From positions 1-64,000 of the forward strand of contig JBBBDQ010001611.1 in assembly GCA_037127315.1 (NCBI GenBank): 64,000 nt of DNA, given 5' to 3'. Below are positions 35,846-47,365 of this stretch, piece after piece. Each line of letters begins with the position of its first letter. Position 1 is the stretch's first letter. A program made the position numbers and the translations under genes. The notes under the pieces are model-generated. The model searched no databases. It was not told the DNA's origin and was given only the letters and a program-made list of their open reading frames with translations. This DNA is from Ascarosepion bandense. Taxonomy: Eukaryota; Mollusca; Cephalopoda; Sepiida; Sepiidae.

Positions 35846-36235
35846 CAATACAAATATTTCCGAGTGGGTCTCAATATGAGAACAGCGCAGTTTATTTATA
35901 TGTGTAGAATCGTGATTATGAAGGTATGTAAAACTCACTCTGATCAATCAGATGAGGAAAGAACTTCTGAATTTCTTGGTGAAGGCCTTGAACTGAACTC
36001 GAAAGACTACATCAAGTGATTTAAGTTGGTAGTGTTGTTCTGTGTCCAGTCAATGGCTGATGAAAATCCGTATGTCTGGTAACAGCATTCTGCACCATGC
36101 CACACAAGCAGTTGAATCAAGTCATGTTGAGTGAGAGACCAACAAAAATCATTGGTACAACAAAGATGATCTGAAGGCCAGAATTATGGCAGCAATCACC
36201 AACTTAAAAAAGGCAAAAAAAAACTTCAAATACTT
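35846..36235 (+). mobile_element. Mariner-like fragment inserted in the LINE
   Basis: It matches 59230-59590 (plus) and includes the YVW-stop-QHSAPCH block near 36070-36105. The bordering LINE text TTAGTTGATAGGA occurs on both sides (about 35832 and 36252), as a duplication would leave. Confidence 0.6.
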
Positions 36236-36450
36236 AAATATTATTTTTTCTTTAGTTGATAGGACTTCATTTTCATTTCTAATATTGTACTTTTTTCGAA
36301 TGTTCGCCTTTTGTAGTTCTTACATTTATTTCACTTGCTAATTCATCGAGTACTGATAATTGACTTTTAATTGTTCGATTTCTTTCTCTAATTTTCATTT
36401 CCAATTTGGATCTTCATGTCTGCGAGATTGCCTTGCTTTTTATTTGATAT

Positions 36451-36690
36451 TCAATATTTTGTTGCTGCTATTGCTGATGCATATAATGCTTCATTGAGAT
36501 TTATGTGAGTGTCTTCTTCATCCAAAATGAATCTGAGTGCTGCATCGTAGAGCTTAATAATTTCGAGCTTATTCTTTGTTGGTTGTAATTTTGGGAGGTG
36601 TTCTCGTTCCTCCATTGCAATATTTTGTATCTGACTTATATGGCTCTTGATCTCTTCCTTGGCTTCTTGGATACTGTTCTTGTCTTCCAT
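36451..36690 (-). pseudogene. R2/R4-like LINE N-terminal region fragment
   Basis: A 79-residue frame starts MEDKNSIQEAKEEIKSHISQ and includes KLYDAALRFILDEEDTHINL and YASAIAATK. Its position and orientation fit the N-terminal part of the LINE at 33020-36720. A host gene fragment cannot be excluded, but no introns, promoter or second copy support that. Confidence 0.45.
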
Positions 36691-36754
36691 AAATTAATTT
36701 TGTAAACGTAAGTGGTATGCATATTTTTGCACAATTTGCTACCTATATATCATC

Positions 36755-36970
36755 CACAGGGCAAAACTAGATCTAAAAGTGAAAGAGGCATATTCACTGG
36801 CTATGACAAAACAAGTGCGGCCTATATGATTTCTTTCTTACAAAGTAAAATAATAAAGAAACCAGATGCGTCGGTTTACAGATTCCGTTGAGCAAGTGGA
36901 GAATCCCGAAGAAAAGAACATTAACTACGAGGAACACGAACAAGTATGGCCAAATTATGAGATAGGGCTT
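36755..36970 (+). mobile_element. Copia-like retrotransposon fragment
   Basis: Frames give KSERGIFTGYDKTSAAYMI, then, after a frame change, RRFTDSVEQVENPEEKN. This matches the pattern after the integrase core of Ty1/copia polyproteins (SE.GIFVGYD...AY...F/VRF.D). It is short, broken and without LTRs. Confidence 0.5.
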
Positions 36971-36974
36971 ATAA

Positions 36975-38260
36975 ATAAATAAATAAAAACGTTCAAATCC
37001 ACAGTTAAAGAAAGGTATTATACCAGATGATATAGGCGAGGAAAAATCAGACGCAGACCTTATGTTAAAATCTGACAACTTGGCCGGCCGTCTGGCTCGA
37101 TGGCTGAACCCAAGTTCCGGAAGCCAATGTTGATGATGACCGTAATCTGAGTCAGGATTGATACTGTCGAAAACGGCACCAATTATGACGACGCTTTCGG
37201 TTCTCTACGTTTGATGATGGTCACGTCACGGCAGCTGGTCCCCAAGACGTCTAATACAACGGTGAACTTTCCTGCCAATGCTGAGTATTTTTATCTCAGG
37301 AAAGACACGTTGAAAACCCAATAACATTTTCTCTACCACCTTAAACCAGAACGGACACACGTGTACACTTGTTTTGGTAAATTAAAACACGGCAAGAAAA
37401 AAAAATGTAAATAAATAAACGTGTTGAAAGACACCTGGATAAGTTGCGGAAAAGTCTTTATAAGTTAAAAAAAATTAATTAGCAGCAAAAGCAGAATTTA
37501 CAACTGACGCATTCAATTGTCACAACGTAGCGAAAGTTTTCGTTGAAAACAATCAAAGCTTTAGATATACTCAATAACTTTTAAAACAAAACGTTCTTTC
37601 AGAGCTCTTTATCGAAGCTTTACGGAAATATCCGATGTGGTGCGGATGTTTGGTGATGAGAGTAAATTCGGATTTTACAAGTACATAGCTATTAAATATT
37701 TCTAATCAGAGCTCATATTCCGATTTACAATAAACTGCAAAATCAACAATACCACTAACAATAATTTCTTTCGATCTCAACTAAGAATTATATTTTTTTC
37801 ATATGCACAAATGAGGTTATATTTCCTCCCCTACCCATCGTGTCATTTAAGTCTTAAATGACATTAAAATACAAGAACACTATTTCGAATGCAACTTCAC
37901 AAATTTCGCTATTTTTTATTTTATTTTCATTTTTCAGCAGAAAGATTTTACCAAAATGTCTCTGGAAAAAGTTTTTTTTCACTCCTGATTCTGCCTCTAT
38001 TTTATTCAAACACTAACAGTCTAAGCATGCAAATTCAACAAAAAGTCTTTTATAAATTATTCTCTTCAGACAACTGAAAAACGTTCATTTTTCAATTTTA
38101 GTTCTGTCTGTATTTTATTCAGAACTAAAGATGCAATTTGAATATAAAGTGCACTTTTAAAATGTCGCTGCAGACAGCTGCAAAATGTTCCTTATTTTCA
38201 CGTTTGAGGAATACAACCAAAAAGGAGGGGCAAATTCCGCGTTACCCGAGCAGAAATAGA
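36975..38260. other. Unassigned stretch
   Basis: No convincing gene or element was recognised. At 37081-37400 the composition is richer in GC than its surroundings. A partial direct repeat occurs near 37930-38190 (two stretches ending in CAGACA.CTG.AAAA.GTTC). Confidence 0.4.
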
Positions 38261-38261
38261 A

Positions 38262-39380
38262 AAATTTACGCCAGATTTTTAGTTGATAGAAGTTAACACA
38301 ACTTAAGCAGGTACATCTACTCATTTTCGAAAACCAACTTTAAATTTGAACTTTTAAAATAAAAAAGATTCATGAAATGATTGTTTTAGATTTTATTGAA
38401 AGGTAAATTTCAAGTAAGTGAAATGTTTTTGTGTATTTCAAACAAAAATATTATTGATCAGAATCTAAAAGTTTGCAATTTTTCAAATTTTCTCCCATTT
38501 ATATGCGATCGAGGCATTTGTAAACAGAAATCAATTCTTGGTTTTAAAACCATCAAAAGTTGAATATAAATCTGTAACATATCATTTTTCAAAAATTAGC
38601 AAATTGAATGTTGAATTAATCAGATTTACACAATTATTACTTCTTTATAGCATAAAACTGATAATAAAATTATTTCTGATAGACAGTGTTGTACATTCTG
38701 GCCATTCCCTTGTATTTGACAACTTGATGACAGCTCGACAGTTGTGGGGAAAGATAAGTGTATGGATAAGAAACCGTCAAAAACATGACTTTTTCATGGA
38801 CACACAGAAATAACAAGAAGCAAAAGAAAAACAGCAAATACTTAAGAATTTAAAAGTTATTGTAAAAATGCGATGGCTCGATGATTTGTATGAAACTTTC
38901 TAATTTTCGATTAGTAAATATAGTCTTTAATTAATAACGTAACAGACCAACATCTAAAAGTCTTTGAAATTATTTGAAAATATTTTTTGAAACAGTTGAT
39001 TTAAAATTGCATCAATAACCGAATTTCTATTTTTTAGTCTATAATGTCTTTAATATATATTCTTTATTAAAGCAAAAAGAGGCTTAACTAATTAAATAAT
39101 GTCATAGTTTTATTGCATTTTTTATCAAATAGGTGAGCAAAATAGTGGGAAAACATAATTGATTATTTACATTCTCCTGTATTTTTACGTTCAACAAATA
39201 AAACCAATATTGACTACAAAATTAAAATTCGTCAAAACAGGAATGATTTTTTTTCAGAGGAGTGCTGGGAATATTATAGATATTTCTTTTTTAAGGAAAA
39301 CTAAAATGAAGACAACATTTATATATAATAGCAGTTAGAGATTAAATTTAGATATGAGAAAGTAGGATTTTATATACTGC
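38262..39380 (+). repeat. Gene-less relic of a gene unit 5' flank (F1, F2)
   Basis: F1 (38262-38815), the distal flank (38870-39110) and F2 (39110-39370) follow in the same order as upstream of genes 4 and 5, but break off after GAGAAAGTAGGATT and run into the 249-bp tandem repeat. No promoter or exon follows. Confidence 0.75.
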
Positions 39381-39384
39381 TTTG

Positions 39385-40075
39385 CATTCCTTTGCCTCTA
39401 TCTTACATTGACATATGTTTACTTTATAATCATTTCATTCCAAACAAGGACGCACTGAAACTGGTGCGCAAGGAGTTACATAAGAGGAGAATGTTAAGAA
39501 AGAGAAACAATTACATGATATTTCAGAAAATGAATAAGAGAAAAATGAGAATAATTGTGTGAAGAGATCTGCATGAGAGTATTGTTGCTTAGCAAAGTTT
39601 TATGTCAATACATGATAAAATCGTCGCTGATGGTGGATGTTTGCCTTTGTCTTACATTGACATATGTTTACTTTATAATCATTTCATTCCAAACAAGGAC
39701 GCACTGCAACTGGTGCGCAAGGGGTTACATAAGAGGAGAGTCTTAAGAAAGAGAAACAATTACATGATATTTCAGAGAATGAGTAAGAGAAAAATGAGAA
39801 TAATTGTGTGAAGAGATCTGCATGAGAGTATTGTTGCTTAGCAAAGTTTTATGTCAATACATGATAAAATCGTCGCTGATGGTGGATGTTTGCCTTTGTC
39901 TTACATTGACATATGTTTACTTTATAATCCTTTCATTCCAAACAAGGACGCACTGCAACCATTGCGCAAGGGGCTACATAAGAGGAGAGTGTTAAGAAAG
40001 AGAAACAATTATGTGATACGTGAGAAAACGAGTAAGAGAATTATGAGAATACTGGTGTGAAGAGAACTGCATCAG
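39385..40075 (+). repeat. 249-bp tandem repeat, about 2.7 copies
   Basis: The marker CTTACATTGACATATGTTTA occurs at 39403, 39651 and 39900, giving a period of 248-249 bp. Each complete monomer holds an open frame of 69 residues starting MSIHDKIVADGGCLPLSYID (39602-39811 and 39851-40060), with a basic C-terminal half (KGLHKRRVLRKRNN). The first copy is partial, and the last diverges toward its end. No match to a known family was recognised. It abuts inverted-repeat arm B. Confidence 0.85.
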
Positions 40076-40253
40076 AGTAGAGTTGAAAGTGAAAAGAACG
40101 TGATACAAGTGTTGTCAGGGAAAGGAGTTGAGAAATGGCAATTAACAATACATTGAAATTCTTAAAGATTTAGTTGTCAAGGAAATATGTATAGGGAAAG
40201 GAAATGTACAGGCAGGAAATGGCAGGAAAAGCTTAATTTAGAGTAGAAGTTGC

Positions 40254-40555
40254 ATATATAATTGGTTTCACTGTAAAAGTGTGGGACCTATTTGCTTGTC
40301 TAGTAGCTCATGTAAATTTAAGCAGAGTTGGCATCAGGGAGCTAATCTAATCTGAGCAGAAACCGTGAAAGAATTTGGAGAAGAGACGTCGGTGAGAAAG
40401 TGTTGAGCCACTAGGTCGGGATCAATTACGTTGCAGATTCTCCGGTGGATTTTGCCAAGAACTCCGAGATGTATCAGTGACACCCGAGATGTATCAATGA
40501 CAGCAGATTCAATACCATGGTTGACGCTAGATTTATATATGTGCAATATATATGT
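40254..40555 (-). mobile_element. Jockey-like LINE ORF2 C-terminal fragment (arm B)
   Basis: The minus frame at 40546-40334 reads LIHLGVLGKIHRRICNVIDP, the counterpart of 20565-20820. It is followed by sequence matching TTTTACAGTGAAACCAAT. Confidence 0.6.
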
Positions 40556-41137
40556 CTTTATTTATTTTACTTTCAAAATACTAAATAGGGTACCAAACAA
40601 CAGTACAAATAAAGAAATATTCTTTTAACTATTTTACACATAAATATAGTGCGCCTTAAAAATATATTTTTCATATCTGTAGTTAACGTAAGATATTTTC
40701 TATCATCGATTATTTTTACAATGATTTTTTCTACGTGTATCTCTTTTAAATTATTGTAAGCTAAGCCTTGCATTTTAGTTCATTTGAAGTCATTATTTCT
40801 TTTCCGCTACTCAGAATATAGTATTTATTCTTTTTTTAATAATCGTTTAATCACAAGCAAAGCAGTGAATCATCTGTATATTTATTTATTCCATTTTATT
40901 CATGACCCATTTTAACACATTTTGACAAGTGATTCTGAGTTTATATAAGAACAGGATTTTCCGTGTCAAAATCATTCTTCAGTCAAATGTTTTCCTAAAA
41001 CATTACGTAACCTAAAATACTTATCACCAATAAATTAATGAACATTTGCAGACAGCCAAATGAAATCAGTTTTAAAATAATTTGAAAAAAACTAAAAAAA
41101 ACTCCATTTCTCATCATATCTAGGTGAGTTGAGACAC

Positions 41138-41200
41138 AGAGAGAGAGAGAGAGAGACGGAGACAGAGAGAGAGAGAGAGAGAGAGACAAAGAGAGAGAGA
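41138..41200. repeat. Interrupted (AG)n microsatellite
   Basis: An AG-rich tract with ACGG and ACAA interruptions, at the position of 19924-19964 in arm A. Confidence 0.9.
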
Positions 41201-41514
41201 TCGCCCCACCTCCAGGTAAATCGATTGATTAACAGTTCTAAAGGACTGAGATGAAGGTATTTATTAGTTGGATAAAAGAAATTCCGGTGTAACGCCTGAG
41301 ATTTTTTTTCTTGTTTTCTTTTAATAATTTTTTCTGGGGTTCCGTTATTAATTGATTAGGTAAAATAGTACCGGAATGCTTAACGGACAGAGGCGAACGT
41401 CAATGATGGACAGAGCGATTTCCATATTAAAATTAGTGGGCGGCTCCTAAACATTGTTTAGTACCACCCCCTCTATAAAAGCGGTCTGCACGCTGAAGAT
41501 ATATTTTGATTAAC

Positions 41515-41645
41515 GATTGCCAAAAGATATTTAAACGTAGATGAATGTAACACACCCGACCAGAATTTGAACTCAGCTCTGATTTCTAACTTGAGCTTTT
41601 ATCCATTACACCACCAGCACACCCAAAGTTGGCACATATCTATCT
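41515..41645 (-). mobile_element. tRNA-derived SINE (arm B)
   Basis: The minus strand carries the A-box-like GTGGTGTAATGGATAAAAGC and a GAGTTCAAATTCTGGTCGGG B-box region, equivalent to 18815-18950. Confidence 0.55.
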
Positions 41646-42959
41646 ATTACTCAGGCTCAACTTTGTTAATTCCGGCGCCCAAAAGTGAAGCAGTGTTTCA
41701 ACGGACTCTGACGGAGAACACACACTCAATATCAAAATAAAACTACCATTATCTTATTCTCTTGCAACCAAATTCCCTAAAATAAACATGATGTACAAGG
41801 CTTTTAAAAAGTGATTCGCTATATATAACACTAAATCAATGAAAAATACATAGGTATCCATCAAAAAACTTTCGAAATATCTATTCATTCAAATTTGCAA
41901 ATAATGCAATACTTCTAAACTTCTGCACAGTTACAAAACAAATTATATCGTTCCTGAATTCCTTTGTCGCCTTTGTGATGTCATCTCCAGTATCAAAATC
42001 ATGAAAGAACAGTAAATTCTTGGACTGATTAATCATACACCACACTATATCGTAGATTGATATGTCCCCTGTCAAAGTTTAGTGCAATTCATTCATATAT
42101 TGTTCTTCAAAACGCAAACAACCAAATTACACCTTTTATCATGACAATTGTTCGTAGGCAGCAGCAAATAAAGAGTGGAATAAATCGAAACAATTATTAC
42201 AGAAAAGACACAAGCTGCATTGAATATCTTATACATTGGAAACACTATTTTGTTTATAATCTTTCAGTAGAGATATCTGAATCCATTTTTCACATGACAT
42301 CATATATAACGTTCGTATATTTGAACTGAATTCAATTGTAGCGTTCAAATCGTTCCAACTACACACAAGTAAAATATTGCCTGTCAAAGTAAAAATATTC
42401 ATTTCATTCTGATTACAGAGACCATCGAAAATACACGAACAAATTCAAAAAACAAACATCAACGTTGCAAATTTCCATCATAATTTTCAAATAGATTTGT
42501 TTATGATAGAATTTAACTAAACGTAACACAGATGTATTCCACTTTGACTTGCATCAAGAAAGTCATGAGAAGAGATGGATACATGTTCTTGTTTTGAAGA
42601 ATCTCAAAATTTTATTTTCTGGGTGAATTAATGATGTAGGTCAATAGATAAACACATTTCTTAAAATCAACGTTTTTAAATCAAACTATGACTAATTTGA
42701 AGTATATTTTATTATCTATCATGACAATATACACGATGAAATATGGCCACGTTTGATGTTTTTGTTGCCTGTGCCTATGGTGACTGGTTTCCTGCTTCAT
42801 CACATGGAATGTCAGCAGCTGATTCCTCTTCAGCTACGTGATATTGATCACAAAAATATAATTGTATTTGACGTTTGCTCAATGTTGCAGGCAGCGAAGT
42901 ATCCCTTTCTTTACATTGTATAGGTGGTGGGTGTTGAAGTTCAGGAATTGTCCGTTGAA

Positions 42960-43180
42960 AGTTGGAACCCCAAAAAGAGAAGGACTTAACTCATGACTAT
43001 GGAAGCCATTTTATGTAACAGTGGAAAGAAATATAAAGGAGAAACAGGCCACCCACTTAAAGTAAGGCTACAAGTTCATCGCAAGTCCGTAACACGAGAG
43101 GCGATGAAACAAATCAGGCGTAGTTGACCACATATGGAGTGGGAAAGGGCATCAGCGCTCCCTATGAAGTTGGAATAATA
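42960..43180 (+). mobile_element. GIY-YIG nuclease fragment, Penelope-like (arm B)
   Basis: Frames give LTHDYGSHFMCNSGKKYKGE then TGHPLKVRLQVHRK, then a stop, with DHIWSGKGHQRS in the next frame. The pattern resembles GIY-YIG domains attached to Penelope-like or related retroelement proteins. Broken. Confidence 0.55.
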
Positions 43181-44360
43181 TATAGGTAATGCCTCTGTAA
43201 ACAACGTAAACTTAAAGAATCAGCACATATGATAAGCTAGAAATATTTCTTAGGCCGATCAAACATCAAGATGAACACAACATGGGAACAAGTAATACGG
43301 AGTGTCAGAGAAAAACATTAGTGTCAAAAAATGCCTGAATTATTGACAAAGTTAAGTTTACTTTAAAATGCATCATGTCAATATCTGTGTGAGAACAATT
43401 TTGATATTCATATTCATATCATCCTAGTTAAAACTATTAAACTTTTTTGAGTTTTTAAGAATTTAATCATATGATGAATTTCTTTAAGTCTCTTTCAAAA
43501 GATATTCTCTTATTTATTCGCTTTCCTAAAAAAACTTCGATCTGAGTAATCACTTTTATACATCTGACAGTTTAGATATTTCTGACAGGGATTGACCTTA
43601 TGATTGACATCATTTTATAGAAAAAAGTGTCTCAAACTTACAATGATAAAACACAAAATAAAAAAATCTGATATTTCTCTTTGGAAAATTCGGTAAAATT
43701 TAGTTTCGGCCTTTTCTTGTTTATTCATTTAATAGCCAGATAATTATAAATCTTTTCTGAAACGGACATTATCACAAATATATAAAATTATTGGCTTTAT
43801 GAAAGTTTTGATAATTTCAAAAGCTTGTTGTAACGTATAAGACATATTGCATTTGCAGTCCGTAAGTTTACACTCAAACAAAAATCTGTGCATTAGACAG
43901 CATCTGGTTGCTTGTATAATCTCAATGGTAAGAACGATGGACCAGCTATTGGTAGCACATAGCGAAATGTAAATATGTAATATGTGTTATATATGCAATA
44001 TATACCAAATGTACCACATTAATGATATCAGTGATATTTCATCTAAGTAAGCAAAACTAATGTACACATTCACAATTTACATATTATATATGGTGGAAAT
44101 GATTCAAATTCAAAGACATACATGTCTAGGTGTATTAAACATTTATTGCACTCAAATTTGTACGAAAATTAAAAGACTGCTGTTTCAATGAGCATTTGGC
44201 ATTTATGAAAAATTAAACGGAGAAATGTGTCAATGTCTTTTTCTTTCTATGTCTACAGTGACTATGTTCCAAATGCATCACGGTGGACATCTGTAACTGT
44301 TTCATCATTTAATATGGCGTTAATGCCTTGATCACAACGAGATGGAGATTGGCTGGGTTT

Positions 44361-44842
44361 TCATGAACAGCTTGCTTCACTATGTCCAAAAGAATGTAAA
44401 TTAATTACGGTATTAACACAGATAGTATTAAACTGTGTGCGCAGATTCATTTTCCTGTGTCTTAATACTTTACTCAACTTCTGGAACGAGTCATTCGCTA
44501 TGCCAATTAGCCTTCGGATCTCAGTGTCACACTTTCTGTCTTCTGTGAGAGAACTTTCCAAGTATTTCAACTTTTGTACCAGCTCGATTTTTATATCCCC
44601 CACCTGTATTTGTCACTTGGGGATGCTTTGTTGCTGATGACTATGCATTCGGTTTTCTTGCAGTTAAATTGTAGTCCTTTCTGGTCACTCTCATGAGCTA
44701 CCCTCTGTAGGAGGTCTTGTAGTTTCTTTTCCGTGTCCGCTATCTGCACTATATCATCTGGGTACATTATCTTAAAATTGTGGCCTCCGATGACATATCC
44801 TGGATTAACATCTAGGGTTCTCTGTATAGTCACTCTGCACAA
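44361..44842 (-). mobile_element. RTE-like LINE reverse-transcriptase fragment (arm B)
   Basis: The frame at 44842-44591 has YPDDIVQIADTEKKLQDLLQ then LQFNCKKTECIVISNK. The next frame (44603-44361) has VQKLKYLESSLTEDRKCDTE and FQKLSKVLRHRKMNL. This is the order of the post-YADD part of RTE-type reverse transcriptases. The YADD Ala is Pro (YPDD), and a frameshift splits the piece. Confidence 0.75.
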
Positions 44843-44849
44843 GCTGAAT

Positions 44850-45655
44850 AAATCCGGCGAAAAGACACATCATTGTCTTACGCCCCTTTCTATCTTTGTG
44901 AAGGAGAAGGAGAAATAAAGAAAGCAGCACGAGTAAGACCTTGAGGGGGTGTAAATACGGGCCGCTTGGGCAGTTGTGCCCGGTCAGCGGTTAACAAATT
45001 CTGTTACATTATGCTGGATTGACTGTTCTCTACTCCCATGTTCATCTGCTTGCATCGGCCGGAAAATGTGTACAAATAAGCAACTCGGATCACATGGTTA
45101 GCTTTCAAAGCAAATTCATTTATGGACAGGAAGAAACATGAAACAGTGCATTGAAATTTAATTTGCTGTTTTCAGAAAATCTCTCTCCTTCCATTGTTTA
45201 ATAAATGTTTTCACACTTGCTTCGGAAATCTGCAAACAGCGAAGCAAAGAAGGTTATTTTAATTTTGTACTCACCACAAGGACTTGGAGACTTGACATTC
45301 ACAGGATATGTTCAAGGCACGAATGACATTGAGAAGTAGCAAATAATCTACCTAAAAAGCTTGTGTACATGGCCGGCAGAACAAAGATTAGGAGATATAG
45401 CAAAAACACAAAATGTACTAAGAGTTACAAATGACAGGAAATTGTGGAGAAATTGCTATCAAATACTGCATTCTTCCATAATACGATGAGAGAGAAAATA
45501 GTACATATATATATATATATATATTGACATCATTCTCCGTGATGTATACAATCATACTACTCTCCCACCAATCAATATTAAACCCACTGTTTAATAAATA
45601 TATTACTATTAGGATGCACCATTCAAGCATTCTTTCATGATCTCTAGGCAATATT
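44850..45655. other. Unassigned stretch with weak LINE-like text
   Basis: No gene is recognised. Near 45370-45460 the plus strand reads RLGDIAKTQNVLRVTNDRKL then WRNCYQIL, which is vaguely like the C-terminal tail of some LINE proteins. A short (TA)n tract lies at about 45505-45525. Confidence 0.35.
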
Positions 45656-45659
45656 TATA

Positions 45660-45770
45660 TTATATAATTTCAAATAGATGGTATTGCGATGGGATCTCCT
45701 TTAGATCCGCTCTTTTCTAATTGTTATATGGCTCATTAAAAAATAAAATACTTAATGACACTACTAAAAT

Positions 45771-45812
<42 letters not shown>

Positions 45813-46400
45813 GATACATAAATGGCAAAATTGAAAGTAACTCCGTGCTCAAATTTACATTGTAATTTAATATTAATAATAAAATTCTATTCCTGAAGGT
45901 ATTTATTTATTCTGGCACTCATAGATTTACTACTTTTCTATATAGGAATACAAATAGCATAAACTCATGTCTTCCTAATGATAATAGTGATTAACCCAAA
46001 GATATAAGTTAGATGTGATAAAAAACTTAATTCAACGCATACAAATCTGTCATTGATCACCGAACTGAAATGTATAAAATGTATTTATACGATGGAAATT
46101 TAGGGACCTGAATTTAGATTTATGTACTCTCTCACATAATTCTTGTAGATTATATTTTTTTGCTTTTTCTTTACGTGAGAGAAATTCATGAAAATATTTA
46201 ACAGAATAGCCCAATTATTTTTATTACAAGGCTTTTTAGCTAAAAAGTTCGACTCATAAAAGGGTCAGAATAAATTTCACTTTTTTACGATTTAGGTTTA
46301 CAGAAATTTATTAAAAATCTATCAAACAATTATTAAACAATATAAATACTGGTGACTTAATTGTTTCCACTAGTAACGTCAGTTTTAAAACAAAGAATTT
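45660..46400 (+). mobile_element. Penelope-like reverse-transcriptase remnant
   Basis: The plus strand reads DGIAMGSPLDPLFSNCYMAH (about 45678-45738), the motif that precedes the catalytic RT box in Penelope-like elements (usually GIAMGSPLGP). After a (TA)n tract, further pieces such as NNKIPFLKVFIYSG and YRNTNSINSC follow in shifted frames, in the order seen in that family. Many stops. Confidence 0.65.
45772..45811. repeat. (TA)n microsatellite inside the Penelope-like remnant
   Basis: An uninterrupted TA tract splitting the RT reading frame where motif C would be expected. Confidence 0.95.
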
Positions 46401-46639
46401 ATTTCATGCTTTTGTTTCATTATTATTGTAGGTGAAATTACAACTATCAGAAGTGTTTATTGCCATCTGTTTCTTGTCTTTGTCGAAGTTGTTTTAAACC
46501 TGACTGAGTAAATTATCCTTTATCTATTTAAATGTATAAACGTCGTTTTCAAAAGATACACCGAAAGTGTCCTTTATAATCCGGATGTCACAATTAAAGT
46601 AGTTTCATTATTTTACACATCGATTTTAATTAAGAATTG

Positions 46640-47125
46640 ATTGATTCAATTAGTAGGAAGATCTAGCAAATAAGTTTCTGCTGATTTGGTTTCCTTTAGT
46701 GATTTGACATTCACTCATCATAAGACCCTGTGTGGAGGCGGAAATGAGTGGTTACATTCGCGCGGTCAGTAGTAGATATGTATAAATGCTTTTCTATTTT
46801 TGCGATGCAGATGATTGGGGTGTGAACGTCTTATCTAATCTAAACTTATTTGTAAATGGAACTTTGTCTGTGTACGTGTATGTGTCTGTGTGTCTGTGTG
46901 TGTCCGTTACCAATAGACTCCGAAACGGCGTAAACGATTTTCGTGAAAATTTAAGCGTCTGCCAGTGTTCTTAGCTAGGTTTTATGTCGAAAATCGATAA
47001 TCGAAAAAATCGGTTTATAGAAGGTGTGGGCCGATTTTAATCAAATTTGATACACTCATAGACAGACATAAGAAAAATATTCAGAAGTTTCAAGGTTGCA
47101 TTTCTTACAATAGTGCAGAACATCG

Positions 47126-47187
<62 letters not shown>

Positions 47188-47365
47188 TCAAGATGTTTGT
47201 GCGTGTGCCTGTTTATCTGTCTTTATACAAATCCACAATTTTTATCCGATTCTCACCAAACTTCACACAAATATACTTTCGCTGATTCTGAGCTCCAGGA
47301 CCATGGATTAGTTTTAAAGCTTTCGTTACATCCGAGCAACGCCGGGCTATACTGCTAGTAAATTA
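46640..47365. mobile_element. Possible Helitron-like nonautonomous element
   Basis: The stretch ends CAACGCCGGGCTATACTGCTAGTA (last part CTGCTAGT), which resembles the 3' ends of Helitron-group elements, with a GC-rich stem just inside a CTAG terminus. It includes repeated TCCG...ATTTTCA/TTTTAATCAAATTTGATAC text common to such repeats. No Rep/helicase frame is present and the 5' end is not defined. Confidence 0.35.
47128..47185. repeat. (TA)n microsatellite
   Basis: About 58 bp of uninterrupted TA. Confidence 0.95.

Larger units (their letters stand above)
33020..36720 (-). mobile_element. R2/R4-like LINE, most complete copy, mariner piece inside
   Basis: Read on the minus strand from 36690 it gives an N-terminal region (36690-36451), a 5' segment, a reverse-transcriptase remnant near 35123-34926 (IDYRKAF motif A), the VDRIYIP linker near 34340, the KRRWQDK block and zinc knuckle (34193-33780), and a 3' UTR with repeated GGAGCCATAACAAC text (33215-33340). 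A mariner-like fragment interrupts it at 35846-36235. Many frames are broken. Confidence 0.7.
40235..44775 (-). repeat. Inverted-repeat arm B
   Basis: This is the reverse complement of 15516-20855, with scattered substitutions and indels. Frames at 40573-40773 (-) and 20343-20549 (+) both begin MQGLAYNNLKEIHVEK. Frames at 42057-42329 (+) and 18192-18404 (-) lie at matching places on opposite coding strands. The ends are estimated by eye. Confidence 0.85.

Noticed and set aside
36451..36690. Possible host gene fragment with KLYDAALRFILDEE text
   Set aside because: Its position and orientation fit the N-terminal part of the surrounding R2/R4-like LINE, and no host gene structure is visible.
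39385..40075. CRISPR-like array
   Set aside because: The repeats are 249 bp, directly adjacent, without spacers, and the genome is eukaryotic.
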